Assembly (NCBI GenBank): GCA_014281115.1
Contig: JACONQ010000004.1
Location: forward strand, 3,658,001 to 3,722,000
Direction of reading: 5' to 3'
Source: Laburnicola sp. R22_1
Taxonomy: Eukaryota; Ascomycota; Dothideomycetes; Pleosporales; Didymosphaeriaceae
DNA: 64,000 bases
Part shown: in pieces, positions 10,332 through 22,479 of the stretch
Position numbering within the stretch: the stretch's first letter is position 1
Layout: each line of letters starts with the position of its first letter
Position numbers and translations under genes: made by a program
Notes under the pieces: generated by a model
What the model was told of the DNA's origin: nothing
Databases searched by the model: none
Seen by the model: only the letters and a program-made list of their open reading frames with translations

Positions 10332-13088
10332 CAATTTTATTATTTATTATTATCTACCTTTTAGCTTACTAAGCTATTCTTCTATCAATTTTTCGATATA
10401 TATCTCATTTTTCTCAGAATTCCTTTGAGATTCTGATTCTTTTATGCTAGCTAGTCTAGTCCTTTTAGCTTACTAAGCTATCTTGGCAAAATCGATATTT
10501 TGACCAATACCTTATTTTTCTCAGAATTTTCTGAGCTCTTTTACTAGCTGGACTAGGTCATTACCTTTTTAGGCAATTTTAATAAGCCTTATTAATTTTT
10601 TAATAAATACCTCATTTTTCTTAGATTTCTGAGCTCTTTTTGGCCTATCAATCTCATTTACAATAAGTTCTAAGATTTCTTCTATCTCTAAGTAGGAGAT
10701 GCTTAAGGGTATTTCCAACTATAAAATGTGGAAGCCTAGGGCTATTTCTATTCTTAAAATAGAAAATTGTATGGCTGCAATTCAGAGTGGTAATAATATT
10801 ACAATTAATTCAGTGTCGAAAGATATTAATTTAAAAGCACAATCAATTATTACTTTGTTAGTCGAAGATGGTCCTTTACAGCATATTAAGGATTTATCTA
10901 CAGCCAATAAGATGTGGATTTGTTTGGGGAATCTTTATTCTCCTAAAGGTTACTATTCTAAATTTCTTCTTTTAAAGGAGTTATTTAATAGTACCTTGTT
11001 GGATTTTAATTCAATGGAGGAGTACCTCAATAAAATTAAATATTTAACAACAAATCTTGACTATAAGTTAATTAAAATACCCAAATAGGTTATTGTGGCC
11101 TGGGTATTAAACAATTTAACTCCTAATTATAAGGGGTTTGTTACTTCAGTAACTCAATCATTTCGGGATGATTCTTCAAAGATTAATCTAGAGAATTTAT
11201 TCTCTAATTTAATTGATGAAAGTCGTCGTCAGACGCACTTAAATAGTAATAAAACTAAGGTTTTATATACTAAATTCCAGAATTAACACAAAGTTATAAA
11301 GTCTAAACGATTTTGTAATAAGTGTAAAACAAATACCCACTTTACTAATAAGTGTTAGTATTTACATACTAAAAATAAACCTAAATGGTTTAAAACAAAT
11401 CACGATTTCAAATCTAAAAAAGATGAAAAAATAGATAAAAATCTATTAAATCGTGAATCCGAATGTCCATCAGATCGACTAGATCGAAAGCTGTTAGATA
11501 AAATGGCTGAGTCATCTAAACCAATGGAAATTGAAAAGGTATTATTAACTACCCTAAATAAAAAACAAACTAATTCGAGAAAAGGATATCGAAATTCTCG
11601 AAATCTAGAATTTAATTCTAGAAATCCTAAACAAGGATCAAAAACTACTAAGGTATTTATAACTACCAAGTCAAAAAGTCCTAATCTAATACTAGATTTA
11701 GGTAGTTTATCTCATATTATATCCAACAAAAACCTATTTATAGAAAATTCGTTAGTTAGAAAAACTACAAAAATACAATGGGGAAATAACAATATTTTAA
11801 CTTCGCAATTTATTGGCAACGTGAGCTTTATATATAATAATACTAAGATAGTTTTAAATAACTGTCTTTATTTGCCTGAATTTAATGTAAATATTATATT
11901 AGTAAAGAAATTAGTCGAAAAAGACTTTGTAGTAAACTTTATAAAAGACAAAGCTATAATTAAAAAGAACACTAAAACAATATTAGAAGCAACTCTAATT
12001 GACAATCTTTATACAATAAATATAGACAATATAGTAACAGATAACATTCTATTTGCTAAAAAGGTTATTAATAAAAATAAAACTATTAGTAACTATAAAG
12101 AGAACTTAATATATCTCTATCACAATCGTTTTGGACATAAAAATCTAGACGTTATATGTAAAATACTAGGTATAACTAAACCTACTAACTATAAAATTAA
12201 TTGCTCTAGCTGTATAAAAGCTAAGCTAACAAATAATAACAGTAGAGAAATTACTATTAAAGCAGATAATTACTTAGATAAAATAGTAATTGATTTATGT
12301 GGGCCTATTACCCTCTCCAAAAATAATTATAAATATATTATATTCTTTCTAGACTCTGCTACTAGAAAATTAGAATTTAAACTATTAAGACATAAATCAG
12401 AATCGTTTGAAGCCTTTAAAGACTTTAAAACAAAAGTTAAAAACCAAAGCAATCGAAAAATTAAAATTATTAAAATCGATAATGGCACGGAATTTGCTAA
12501 TAGTAATTTTACGCTATTTAATAAACAAAATGGTATTATTCACCAATGTAATCCGCCATATACACCAGAACAAAATGGTTTAATTGAAAGAATAAATAGA
12601 ACTATAATAGAAATAGCTAAAAGCTTATTGTTCTATAGTAATTTGCCAACTAGTTACTGGCAATACGCTGTTGAAAACGCAGTGTATATATATAATATTA
12701 CACCACATAGTAATTTAAATTTTATAAGCCCAAATGAAAAACTTTATAAAAAGAAACCTAACTATAATAATATTAAAATCTGGGGCTCACTAAGTTACTA
12801 CTTAGTTAAACAACAATTAACAAAACTAGAATCTAAAGCCAAAATAGGTATACTAGTAGGTTATGATAACTATAATTATAAAATATTAGATCTAAAAGAT
12901 AATAGACTAGTGTATACTAGAGATGCTAAAATTCTTGAAAATTACTTTTATAACTTTAATAACGACTCTACTAAAGAAGTTGATATACTATTTAATAGTA
13001 ATAATAATGTATACCTAGGCAATAACCTAAATAATAATAACAATAACAATACTATAGAATAATCTATAGATTCTAAAAATCTAGATTA

Positions 13089-13168
13089 GAATAATAACGA
13101 GAATAATAACGAGAATAATAACGGGAATAATAACGAGAATAATAACGAGAATAATAACGAGAATAATA
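13089..13168 (+). repeat. 12-bp minisatellite inside copia pol
   Basis: About six to seven tandem copies of AATAATAACGAG encode Asn-Asn-Asn-Glu repeats between integrase and reverse transcriptase. The same array is present in copy D at about 53433-53512. It probably forms a flexible linker in the polyprotein. Confidence 0.85.
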
Positions 13169-14393
13169 TAAGCTCTCGCGAATCAAGTCCAGATATATTA
13201 CTTGATAATACTACTATTAATAATAATAATAAAAGAATCATTTCTAATACCTATAATATAAGGCAAAACTTTAAAAGAATAACTTTAGAAAACTCAGATA
13301 AGTTAATAGATGAACTAGCCTTATTAATAACTAAAAATAATGAACTAACTAGCTACAAAGAAGCTATAGATAGTAAAGATAAAGATAATTGGCTAAAAGC
13401 TATGGAACTAGAAATTAGTCAACTAAATAATCAAAATACTTGGGAAATAGTAGATTTACCTAACAATAGAAAACCTTTAAAAGGTCGTTGGGTTTTTAAA
13501 ATTAAAACAGATAAAAATAATAATCTATTAAAATATAAAGCCCGATGGGTAGTAAAAGGTTATAGTCAAATTTATGGCTTAGATTATCTAGAAACCTTTG
13601 CTAATACAACAAGAATTGAAATTATAAGGCTATTACTATTTTTGCCTATTTTTTAGATCTTGAAATACATTAATTAGATATTAAAAACGCCTTTTTACAT
13701 GCCCCTATAGATTCTAAAATCTATATAGAACAACCTATTAGTTTTAATAGATTTAGACATAAAGTCTGTAAATTAAATAATTCTTTATATGGCCTAAAAC
13801 AAGATCCTAGAGCTTGGTATCTATATCTAAAAGATACATTACAATAACTAGGTTTTTATTCTATCTTTGCTGAACAAGGAATCTTTACTAATAAAATAAC
13901 TAATTTAAAAGAAAAAATCTTCCTAATTGTCTATGTAGATAATTTACTAGTAATTAGTAAAAGTCTAGAAACTATTACTATATTAAAAACTAAATTAAAT
14001 ACATTACTAGAAGTTAGTGACCTAGGAGAAGCTAGCTACTTTCTAGGTATGGAAATTATTAGAAATAGAAAAGAAAAAACACTTTATTTAAAACAAACTA
14101 AATATATTAATAATATGCTTAAAAATACAATAAACTAAATCTAAATCCAATTGATTCGCCTAGCGATCTAGGCATTAAACTAAATAAAAATACTGAACAA
14201 GCTTCTTTAGAAGAAATTAATTTATATTAACAATATATAGGTAGTTTAATCTATCTAACAACTTAGATAAGACTAGATATAGCATTTAGTGTATATAATT
14301 ACGCTAGACATATGTTAAATCCTAATAAACAACACTACACTACTGTTAATAGAATATTTAAATATTTAAATAAAATAACAAACTTAGGCCTAT

Positions 14394-14398
<5 letters not shown>

Positions 14399-14470
<72 letters not shown>
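14399..14470 (+). repeat. (AAT)24 microsatellite encoding poly-Asn
   Basis: 24 uninterrupted AAT codons between reverse transcriptase and the RNase H motif GYTDANW. In copy D the same tract has about 44 codons, so it has changed length since the copies diverged. Confidence 0.92.
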
Positions 14471-15015
14471 TTAATTGGATATACAGACGCTAACTGGGGC
14501 GGCGACCTAATTACTAGAAAAAGTACTACTAGTTATATATTTATCTTTAATAGAACACCTATTAGTTAGGCTAGTAAACTATAAAAATCGACTGCTTTAT
14601 TAATATGTAAAGCTGAGTATATGGCTCTAAAAGAAGCTATAAAAGAATACACCTATTTAATAAATATATATAAACAATTAGAAATTAATAAACTATTAAA
14701 TATAAAAACTCCTAATTTCTTTATATTCTCTAATAATAAACCTGCTATTAATTTAGCATTTAATCCTAAACATCATAGTAAAACTAAACATATTAATATA
14801 CAATATTACTACGTAAGAGAAAAAATATAAGAAAAAATAAAAAATCTAGACTATATACCTACAAAAGAACAACTAGCAGATATATTAACAAAAGCTCTTA
14901 ATAATAATACCTATAACTATATATTTTAAAATCTTAATATAAAATAAAAAGAGTTAAAACTATACTAGTAATAAGTAAAATATCCTAAATAAAGCAGATA
15001 TTGCTTACGGAGACG

Positions 15016-15734
15016 TGTTAAAACTATATTAGTAAGCAAAACAAATAATAAAATAACATGTTAGAATTTCGCTGTTATAATAAAAGATAAATAGATAAAT
15101 AACTATAAGCTACCTAAAAATAAACTAAAATAGTTGTTCCGATAATAAGTTACAATTAAAGCCAAAGTTAACTTTAAGTAACGTATAAAAAGTTTACTAA
15201 AAGATAATTGTAAGAAATCTAATATTATATATATTAAATTACTTATTACTAAAAAACAAAATATAATATATAAAAGACTTATTTTATAATATAAAATACA
15301 TTAGCGTATAGTAAACTAAGGAGTAATAAATTATACTAAAATAAGGCGTTTATTATTAACGTTATAACTAAGCAATAGTAAAATAAAGTTTATAATAGCT
15401 TATATATAAAACACTAGTTTGTATATAAAACACTAGTTTACATATAAAACACTAGTTTGTATATAAAACACTAGTTTGTATATAATAGCTTATATATAAA
15501 ACACTAGTCTATATATAAAATAATAGCTCGTATATAAAACACTAGTTTAAATATTAGTTTAAGATACTAGCACGTATAAAAGTTAAAGACATAATTAAAC
15601 TATATAAAACTAAGTGTTTGTTAGTCTAAATTATTTTGTATATAGATTGCTAGGTAGCCAGTTTATTAAAATTAATTAACTAGTTTAATAATACTAACTC
15701 GATTACCTTTTTATCTATTTATTTACTTTTCACA
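15016..15734 (+). repeat. 3' LTR of copia copy B
   Basis: 719 bp, starting TGTTAAAAC and ending TTTTCACA. It is preceded by GCTTACGGAGACG, conserved in copy D at 51525-51540 (inverted). It is shorter than the 5' LTR mainly in the internal minisatellite. Confidence 0.88.
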
Positions 15735-16150
15735 TAAAGTCTTTAAAGACTTTAAACGATTCTAATTTATATCTTAATAGTTTAAATTCTAATTTTCTAG
15801 TAGCAGAGTCTAGAAAAAATATAATATATTTATAATTATTTTTGGAGAGGGTGATAGGCCCACATAAATTAATTACTATTTTATCTAAGTAATTATCTGC
15901 TTTAGTAGTAATTTCTCTACTATTATTATTTGTTAGCTTAGCTTTTATACAGCTAGAGCAATTAATTTTATAGTTAGTAGGTTTAGTTATACCTAGTATT
16001 TTATATATAACGTCTAGATTTTTATGTCCAAAACGATTATAATAGAGATATATTAAGTTCTCTTTATAGTTACTAATAGTTTTATTTTTATTAATAACCT
16101 TTTTAACAAATAGAATATTATCTATTACTATATTGTCTATATTTATTGTA

Positions 16151-17980
16151 ACGTGAGTGTATAGCGAGCGCGCCACCCTAACAAGCTATTGGGCCTTCTA
16201 CGCGCAATTACTCAACACCACAACGTTGTACTATAGCCTATAGTAGATATTCTTAATCGCTGACGTCTACTACATCTTTTTCACACGTGCGCGAGTTGTG
16301 CCCTGTCTCACCGCAGCGCTTGCAGTGCCTTTTACCCTGCTTGCCTGCACCTGTTCGGGCCCTACCTTCCCGCATTTCCCCCTCTACCTGCGCCCTAACG
16401 TCGCATTGGGCTATTAAATCCTCTGCCTGTTCCTTTGATAGGTCTCCACCCTTTTAGATCCGCTTTCTTTTGCGTGATTTGCGCTTAGAAGCAGCCTTAT
16501 TTAATGCTTTAAGCTGCAGCACTTGGGCTGCTAACAACGTCTGCCTATGCAGTAGCATTGCAGTGCCTCTCTGCAGCTAATTAATGATCTTAACTATTGG
16601 AGTTGGTGACGATTCTTGGTGCTTTTGAATACAATCGCGAAGCAGCGTTGATTGAGCCTCTATCTTGTTAGCGTTGGTGGGTGTCTTAGGGTTCCATTGG
16701 GTCGCCCCTGGTAGAGGCGGTGTTGGCGTCCGAAGCTTGATATCAAGCTTTGATAGCACTACTAATGGGTTATTAGGCACTAAGCCAGTTGCTCTAAAGC
16801 TTAATGTAATGTTTGCCTTTAAGAACGCCTTCTTAAAGACCTTTGTAAACGTTGCAATAAAGGCTTTCTTATTAATTTGGCTAATGTGGTCTGTTGCCAA
16901 GACTTTGATCTCTTTGCTATACTCCCACTTTAAGGGGGCAAAATAACCTATATTAAGCGGCTGCAGGATATACGATGAGTGTGGAGGCATATACAGAGTA
17001 ATTATCTTATTCTTATTGCAAAGATCCTGGAAGGCAAGCGACTTGTGGCTCTTATGGCTGTTAATTATTAGCAGCACATGGCTGCCTACTCTCTGGCCCT
17101 TGATCTGCTTAATAAAGTGCCTTAACTAGGCTACACTAATATTGTTTGTGGTCTAACCATTATCACTAACCCTAGTGCGCTATCGGGGCCTTAAATTGGG
17201 GTACTAGAACGCGTTGTGGTTCTTTGCTTTAAAGATGAGGTAGGGCGCAATTGCCCAGCCTATCGCGTTGATTGCAGCGATAAAAGTCACCCACTCACAG
17301 TCCCCCTGTTGCAGCCCAATAGGCTCAGTACGTCTCTCTAATGCAGTAACTACTCTGACGCGATTTCTAACGCCCATAGTAAAGCTAGTCTCGTCAAAGT
17401 TATAGGTATCTTCATCCAGGATGCTGTACTTGGCCTTAACATTATGTACGAGGTCGAACCAAGGCCTAATAACCCCTGGATCGCTGCACAAGACTCTCTA
17501 GCGATCCCTCTGTCAAGTCATATAGGATTTAAGTCCAGGTTCGCGTTTAACAAAGTTTAAAGCCCATCGCGGGCTAATAGGCTTTGCGCCGCGTGCAGCG
17601 CGCAGTTAATTAGCCATATCTTCAACACAATAAAGCGTTGGGGCAAATCCTTAAGTATCAAGCTTCCTAATATACCGCACAAGCGTCCTCTCTTCTGTCT
17701 TTTGAAGATTTGCTGATTTGGGGTGGGTATCGCGTGTTGACTGCGTCCCAGCGCGTCAACGGTCAATTGACCTTCGGGATACGTTGTAGACAACAGCTGC
17801 GCGTCGCACGCTTAGTTTTTGCGGCTCTTTAATTGCTTGAAGGGCAAGCTTAATCCTCTCCTCTTTTGGAAGCAATTCGAAATTAGGTTGTTAAGACATT
17901 GAGGTGTAAAGTAGTAGAGCCCTAATAGCTTATTGGGGTGGCGCGCTCGCTTAGCCGGCGCGCTCGCTATAAACTCACGT
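16151..17980 (-). mobile_element. Pogo/Fot1-like transposon in copia C (pogo-1)
   Basis: 1830 bp, TA duplicated at 16149-16150 and 17981-17982. The inverted ends read ACGTGAGTKTATAGCGAGCG. Outside the element the copia sequence rejoins exactly as in copy D (54571-54590). The right end contains the 12-mer GGCGCGCTCGCT twice, 17 bp apart (17940 and 17957); the left end has only one copy. The element is visibly less AT-rich than its host, which suggests later arrival or milder RIP. Confidence 0.9.
16253..17899 (-). pseudogene. Pogo/Fot1-like DDE transposase (pogo-1), few nonsense codons
   Basis: A single frame of 549 codons from ATG 17899 to TAA 16253, close to the roughly 540 residues of Fot1. 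It has an N-terminal helix-turn-helix (RRAAVVYNVSRRSIDR) and a CENP-B/Tc5-type DNA-binding part (LVRYIRKLDT...GFAPTLYCVEDMAN). The DDE domain follows, with DTYNFDETSF (first Asp). The second catalytic position reads LLIINSHKSH where D-G-H is usual, so the Asp is Asn. A C-terminal zinc knuckle CKRCGETGHNSRTC ends the protein. Nonsense codons are TAG/TAA/TGA replacements at scattered sites. I see no frameshift. Confidence 0.88.
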
Positions 17981-20037
17981 TATAAAGATTGTCAATTAGA
18001 GTTACTTCTAATATTGTTTTAGTGTTCTTTTTAATTATAGCTTTGTCTTTTATAAAGTTTACTACAAAGTCTTTCTCGACTAATTTCTTTTCTAAAATAA
18101 TATTTACATTAAATTTAGGCAAATAAAGATAGTTATTTAAGACTATCTTAGTATTATTATATATAAAGCTCACGTTGCCAATAAATTGCGAAGTTAAAAT
18201 ATTATTATTTCCCCATTATATTTTTGTAGTTTTTCTAACTAACGAATTTTCTATAAATAGGTTTTTGTTAGAGATAATATGAGATAAACTACCTAAATCT
18301 AGTATTAGATTAGGGCTTTTTAACTTAGTAGTTATAAATACCTTAGTAGTTTTTAATTCTTGTTTAGGATTTCTAGAATTAAATTCTAGATTTCGAGGAT
18401 TTCGATGTCCTTTTTTCGAATTAGTTTGTTTTTTATTTAGTGTAGTTAATAATACCTTTTTAATTTCCATTAGTTTAGATGACTTAGCCATTTTATCTAA
18501 CAGCTTTCGATCTAGTTAATCTGATGGATATTCGGATTCACGATTTAATAGATTTTTATCTATTTTTTTATCTTTTTTAGATTTAAAATCGTGATTTGTT
18601 TTAAACTATTTAGGTTTATTTTTAGAATGTAAATACTAACACTTATTAGTAAAGTGGGTATTTGTTTTACACTTATTATAAGATCGTTTAGACTTTATAA
18701 CTTTGTGTTAATTCTGGAATTTAGTGTATAAAACCTTAGTTTTATCACTATCTAAGTGCGTCTGACGACGACTTTCATCAATTAAATTAGAGAATAAATT
18801 CTCTAGATTAATCTTTAAAGAATCATCCCGAAATAATTAAGTTACTAAAGTAACAAATCCCTTATAATTAGGAGTTAAATTGTTTAACACCCAGGCCACA
18901 ATAACCTATTTGGATATTTTAATTGACTTATAGTCAAGATTTGTTGTTAAATATTTAATTTTATTAAGGTACTCCTCTATTAAATTAAAATCTAACAAGG
19001 TACTATTAAATAACTCCTTTAAAAGAAGAAATTTAGAATAGTAACCTTTAGGAGAATAAAGATTTCCCAAATAAATCCACATCTTATTAGCTATAGATAA
19101 ATCCTTAATATGCTATAAAGAACCATCTTTAACTAACAAAGTAATAATTAATTGTGCTTTTAAATTAATATCTTTCGACACTAAATTAATTGTAATATTA
19201 TTACCACTCTAAATTACAGCCATACAATTTTCTATTATAAGAATAGAAATAGCCCTAGGCTTTCACATCTTATAGTTAGAAATACCCTTAAGCATCTCCT
19301 ACTTAGAGATAGAAGAAATCTTAGAACTTATTGTAAATAAGATTAATAGGCCAAAAAGAGCTTAGAAATCTAAGAAAAATAAGGTATTTCCTGAAAAATT
19401 AATAAGGCTTGGCGAAATTGCCTAATAAGGTAATGAACTAGTCTAGCTAGTAAAAGAGAATTAGAATCTCAAAGGAATTCTAAGAAAAATGAGGTATATA
19501 TCGAAAAAATAAATAGAAGAATAGCTTAGTAAGCTAAAAGGTAGATAATAATAAATAATAAAATTATTAGAGCGTCGGGCTCATAATCTGTAAAAAGTAG
19601 ATAAATAGATAAGAAGATAATCGAGTTAGTATTATTAAACTAGTTAATTAATTTTAATAAACTAGTTACCTAGCAATCTATATACAAAATAATTTAGACT
19701 AATAAATACTTAGTTTTATATAGTTTAATTATGCCTTTAACTTTTATACGTGCTAGTATTTTAAACTAATGTTTAAACTAGTGTTTTATATGCAATTGTG
19801 TTTTATATACGAGCTATTATTTTATATACAGACTAGTGTTTTATATACAAGCTATTATTTTATATACAAACTAGTGTTTTATATACAAACTAGTATTTTA
19901 TATATAAACTAGTATTTTATATATAAACTAGTATTTTATATATAAACTAGTATTTTATATATAAACTAGTATTTTATATATAAACTAGTATTTTATATAC
20001 GAGCTATTATTTTATATACGAGCTATTATTTTATATA

Positions 20038-21901
20038 ATGTAATTTACTAGCAAGTAATCTACACTAGTAATCGCGCCACCTTTGCTAAGATCCCACTAA
20101 ACTATTTTATTTATTATTAGACTGCGTCGCAATACTACTTAAAAATATATACTAAGTTAATATATCTAATTTAGATTCTTCCTCTTTAGCTCTCTAGTAG
20201 GTTTGCGCATTGTGTCTAGATTGCCTATAGATACTACAATGCTGTTAAGTTAATGGCCCTATTACAGCGCGACTAGTACCTAACAACTATTTACTCTTCT
20301 TCTATCCACTAGCGTTCTTAGAAGTGGCTAGCTAAGATCTCTCTACTACTATAAGTGATTCCTAATACTAGATATACCTTCTTTTACGCGATTTTCGCCT
20401 TATAGTCTCCTTAATTATCTTGCGAAGGCCTGTGATTTTATCTAATACTAGTACCTAACTATTCATTGCACTTAGAGCGCCTTTTTTAAGGTTCTTAAGC
20501 ACCTACATAGTTAAAGTTAGTAATAAATTAAAGTGATCTCTAATTCTCTTGCGAACTAGTGTTAATTACGCCTTAAATTCGCGTAGGTTACTTAGTGTTT
20601 TAGACTCCTAGGTAGTAGGCTCTTTAATAGGCAGACTAGGTATACGAATACAAATGTTAAGGTGCTGCAATACCTCCTCTAGATTTAATAGAACTAGCCT
20701 AGCACCGCGAAAACCACCCTTAATTATCTCTATAGACAAAACCTTCAAAAACGCGGGTTTAAAGGCTGGGAGGAACTTAATCTTTGTAATATAGATTATT
20801 AGCTAACGCGCCAAGCCTAAGATCTTAGCACTATATGCATTCTTTAGCGGGGAGAAATAGCCCATATCTAATAGCTGCAGTAGGTGTAATAAATATAGTA
20901 GTATATAGAGAGTAATAATCTTATATTTCTTATAGTAATCCTAGAACTTAATTAAGTTATAGCTCTTATAGCTATTAATAACTAGCAGCTAATAGGTTCC
21001 TTTAGCGCATCTCTTTGTATGCGCATTAAAGTATTTTAACTACGCAATACTAAGGTTGTTATTTGTCTAGCTATTCTCGCTAATAGCAATTACCCAATCG
21101 CTAGGAATTAACGCGTCTTTGTACCAGGTGAAGATGTAACGCTTACTAGCGTAGATAATAAAGGGAGGGATTGCCTATCTAGTAGCGCAGATACCCTAGA
21201 TTACCGTAATCCACTAGCGGTTACCTAGCTGTATTAATTTAGGTTTCGCACGCCTCTCTAATATTATAACCACAAGCTAAGACTCTATAACCCCTATTAG
21301 GAAGCCTGATTTATTAAAGTTGTAGGTGTTCTTATCCGTAATGCTGTACTTAACGTTAATACTCTCTATAAGCTTAAACTACGTATTTATAACCTTAAAA
21401 TCTTTCTATTATGCCCTCTAGTTATTATATAACTAAGACTAACGCGTTTTAACTTTACGTCTGCGCTTAATAAACCTATCTGTCTAGTTAATACTAATAG
21501 GTGGCTTTTCTCTCTATAAACGTAGTAAATTAGCTATTATGTGTATTATAAGCTATGTAGGAGAGAATCCACACGTGTCTAGCTTAATTATATAATTAAC
21601 AAGCGCCTGCTCCTTAAGAAGAGTAAAATTCTTTAATTTAGGTGGGTTATCGCGTCGTGCAGTCGTTCTGTTGCGTCTTTAATTGAGCGTTCTGCGATTA
21701 ACGTTATATAGCCCTGCTGCTGCTCGCTCTATAAGATTTGGGTCTTGTTTAATAGCTCTAATAGCAATAAGTAACCGAGCTTTATTAGATGGCTTAGAAG
21801 ACATAGTAGGTGGTTGTATTATAATAGTATTATTAGTAATAGTAGGGTCTTAGCAAAGGTAGCGCGCTTACTAGTGTGGGTTACTCGCTAGTAAACCACG
21901 T
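20038..21901 (-). mobile_element. Pogo/Fot1-like transposon in the copia C LTR (pogo-2)
   Basis: 1864 bp, flanked by TA (20036-20037, 21902-21903). Its inverted repeats of about 60 bp match those of pogo-3 at 59221-61084. Both elements are exactly 1864 bp, so they differ by substitutions only. This copy is more heavily mutated (left end ATGTAATTTAC versus ACGTGGTTTAC). Confidence 0.88.
20107..21804 (-). pseudogene. Pogo/Fot1-like transposase (pogo-2), heavily RIPped
   Basis: A 1698-bp frame from ATG 21804 to TAA 20107, the same length as in pogo-3. It has many TAG/TAA codons but no length change. The second catalytic site reads LLVINSYKS, with Asn for Asp. The C-terminal zinc-knuckle region is recognisable but degraded. 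Confidence 0.82.
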
Positions 21902-22479
21902 TATAAACTTTATTTTACTATTACTTAGTTGTAACGTTAATAATAAACGCCTTATTTTAGAATAATTTATTACTTCTTAGTTTATTATACGCTAATATAT
22001 TTTATATTATAAAATAAGTCTTTTATATATTATATTTTGTTTTTAGTAATAAGTAATTTAATATATATACTATTACCTTGTTTAGTATATTCTTTTTAGC
22101 AATTGCTTAAAATTGTTAAAGCGCTTAATTGCGACAAGTTTGTCAAAAGTTATTAATTTAGAAAAATTAATTACGAGCTTATTTATATTACGATAGCTTA
22201 TTTTATAATATTTATTAGGTTAGTTTTATATTTTATTTTATTTTTAGTTTTAAGTAATTTAATATATATAGTATTAAATTTTGTATAATTATCTTTTAGT
22301 AAACTTTTTATACGTTACTTAAAGTTAACTTTGGCTTTAATTGTAACGTATTATTAGAACGACTATTTTCGTTATTTTTAGGTAGCTTATAGTTATTTAT
22401 CTATTTATCTTTTATTATAACAGCGAAATTCTAACATGTTATTTTATTATTTATTTTGCTTACTAATATAGTTTTAACA

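Larger units (their letters stand above)
10699..14929 (+). pseudogene. Copia gag-pol polyprotein, disrupted (copy B)
   Basis: The start is ATG 10699 (MLKGISNYKMWK, typical of the gag_2 family). A CCHC zinc knuckle (CNKCKTNTHFTNKC) lies near 11311-11355. The protease site reads LDLGSLSH where DSGASSH is usual (about 11691-11715). The integrase has a zinc region (HNRFGHKN...CSSCIKA), then LCGPI, KIDNGTEF and PEQNGLIERINR. An NNNE minisatellite follows. Reverse transcriptase runs from WLKAMELEI, its catalytic YVDD reading YVDN at 13932-13943. A poly-Asn tract and RNase H (GYTDANWGGD) end the protein at TAA 14927-14929. Breaks are many TAG/TAA codons (for example 11086), a one-base loss in a T run at 13639-13643, and a one-base loss in an A run at 14121-14125. 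The last is shared with copy D. Confidence 0.9.
9336..15734 (+). mobile_element. Copia-type LTR retrotransposon, full structure (copy B)
   Basis: A 5' LTR (9336-10309), a primer-binding site directly after it, a gag-pol region, and a 3' LTR (15016-15734). Both LTRs start TGTTAAAAC and end TTTTCACA. Domain order is gag, zinc knuckle, protease, integrase, reverse transcriptase, RNase H, which is diagnostic of copia (Ty1) elements. The 5-bp flanks (ATAGT and TAAAG) do not match. On the right it abuts the middle of the inverted copy C, so the locus was rearranged after insertion. Confidence 0.9.
15735..19305 (-). pseudogene. Copia gag-pol, truncated, with a pogo insertion (copy C)
   Basis: Starting at ATG 19305-19303, it matches copy B through gag, zinc knuckle and protease. 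It is interrupted at a TA by a pogo-like element, and resumes at 16148 with the integrase zinc region, ending near FKVFKDF of integrase. It shares several nonsense codons with copies B and D (for example the TAG after ...IxK at about 18914), and has more of its own. Confidence 0.82.
15735..22479 (-). mobile_element. Copia element copy C, 3'-truncated and twice interrupted
   Basis: On the minus strand this holds a 5' LTR (22479-19589), leader, gag, protease and the first half of integrase, then stops at 15735 against the LTR of copy B. Everything after mid-integrase, including the 3' LTR, is gone. One pogo-like transposon lies in pol (16151-17980) and another in the LTR (20038-21901). Confidence 0.85.
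19589..22479 (-). repeat. 5' LTR of copia copy C, split by pogo-2
   Basis: The LTR halves 19589-20037 and 21902-22479 match the other LTRs and are separated by a complete pogo-like element. The primer-binding site precedes at 19567-19588 (inverted). The outer terminus GTTTTAACA is intact at 22471-22479. Confidence 0.85.

Noticed and set aside
17557..17793. 78-codon minus open frame inside pogo-1
   Set aside because: It is out of frame with the transposase, which reads through the same bases with helix-turn-helix and Tc5-type sequence; it is a shadow.
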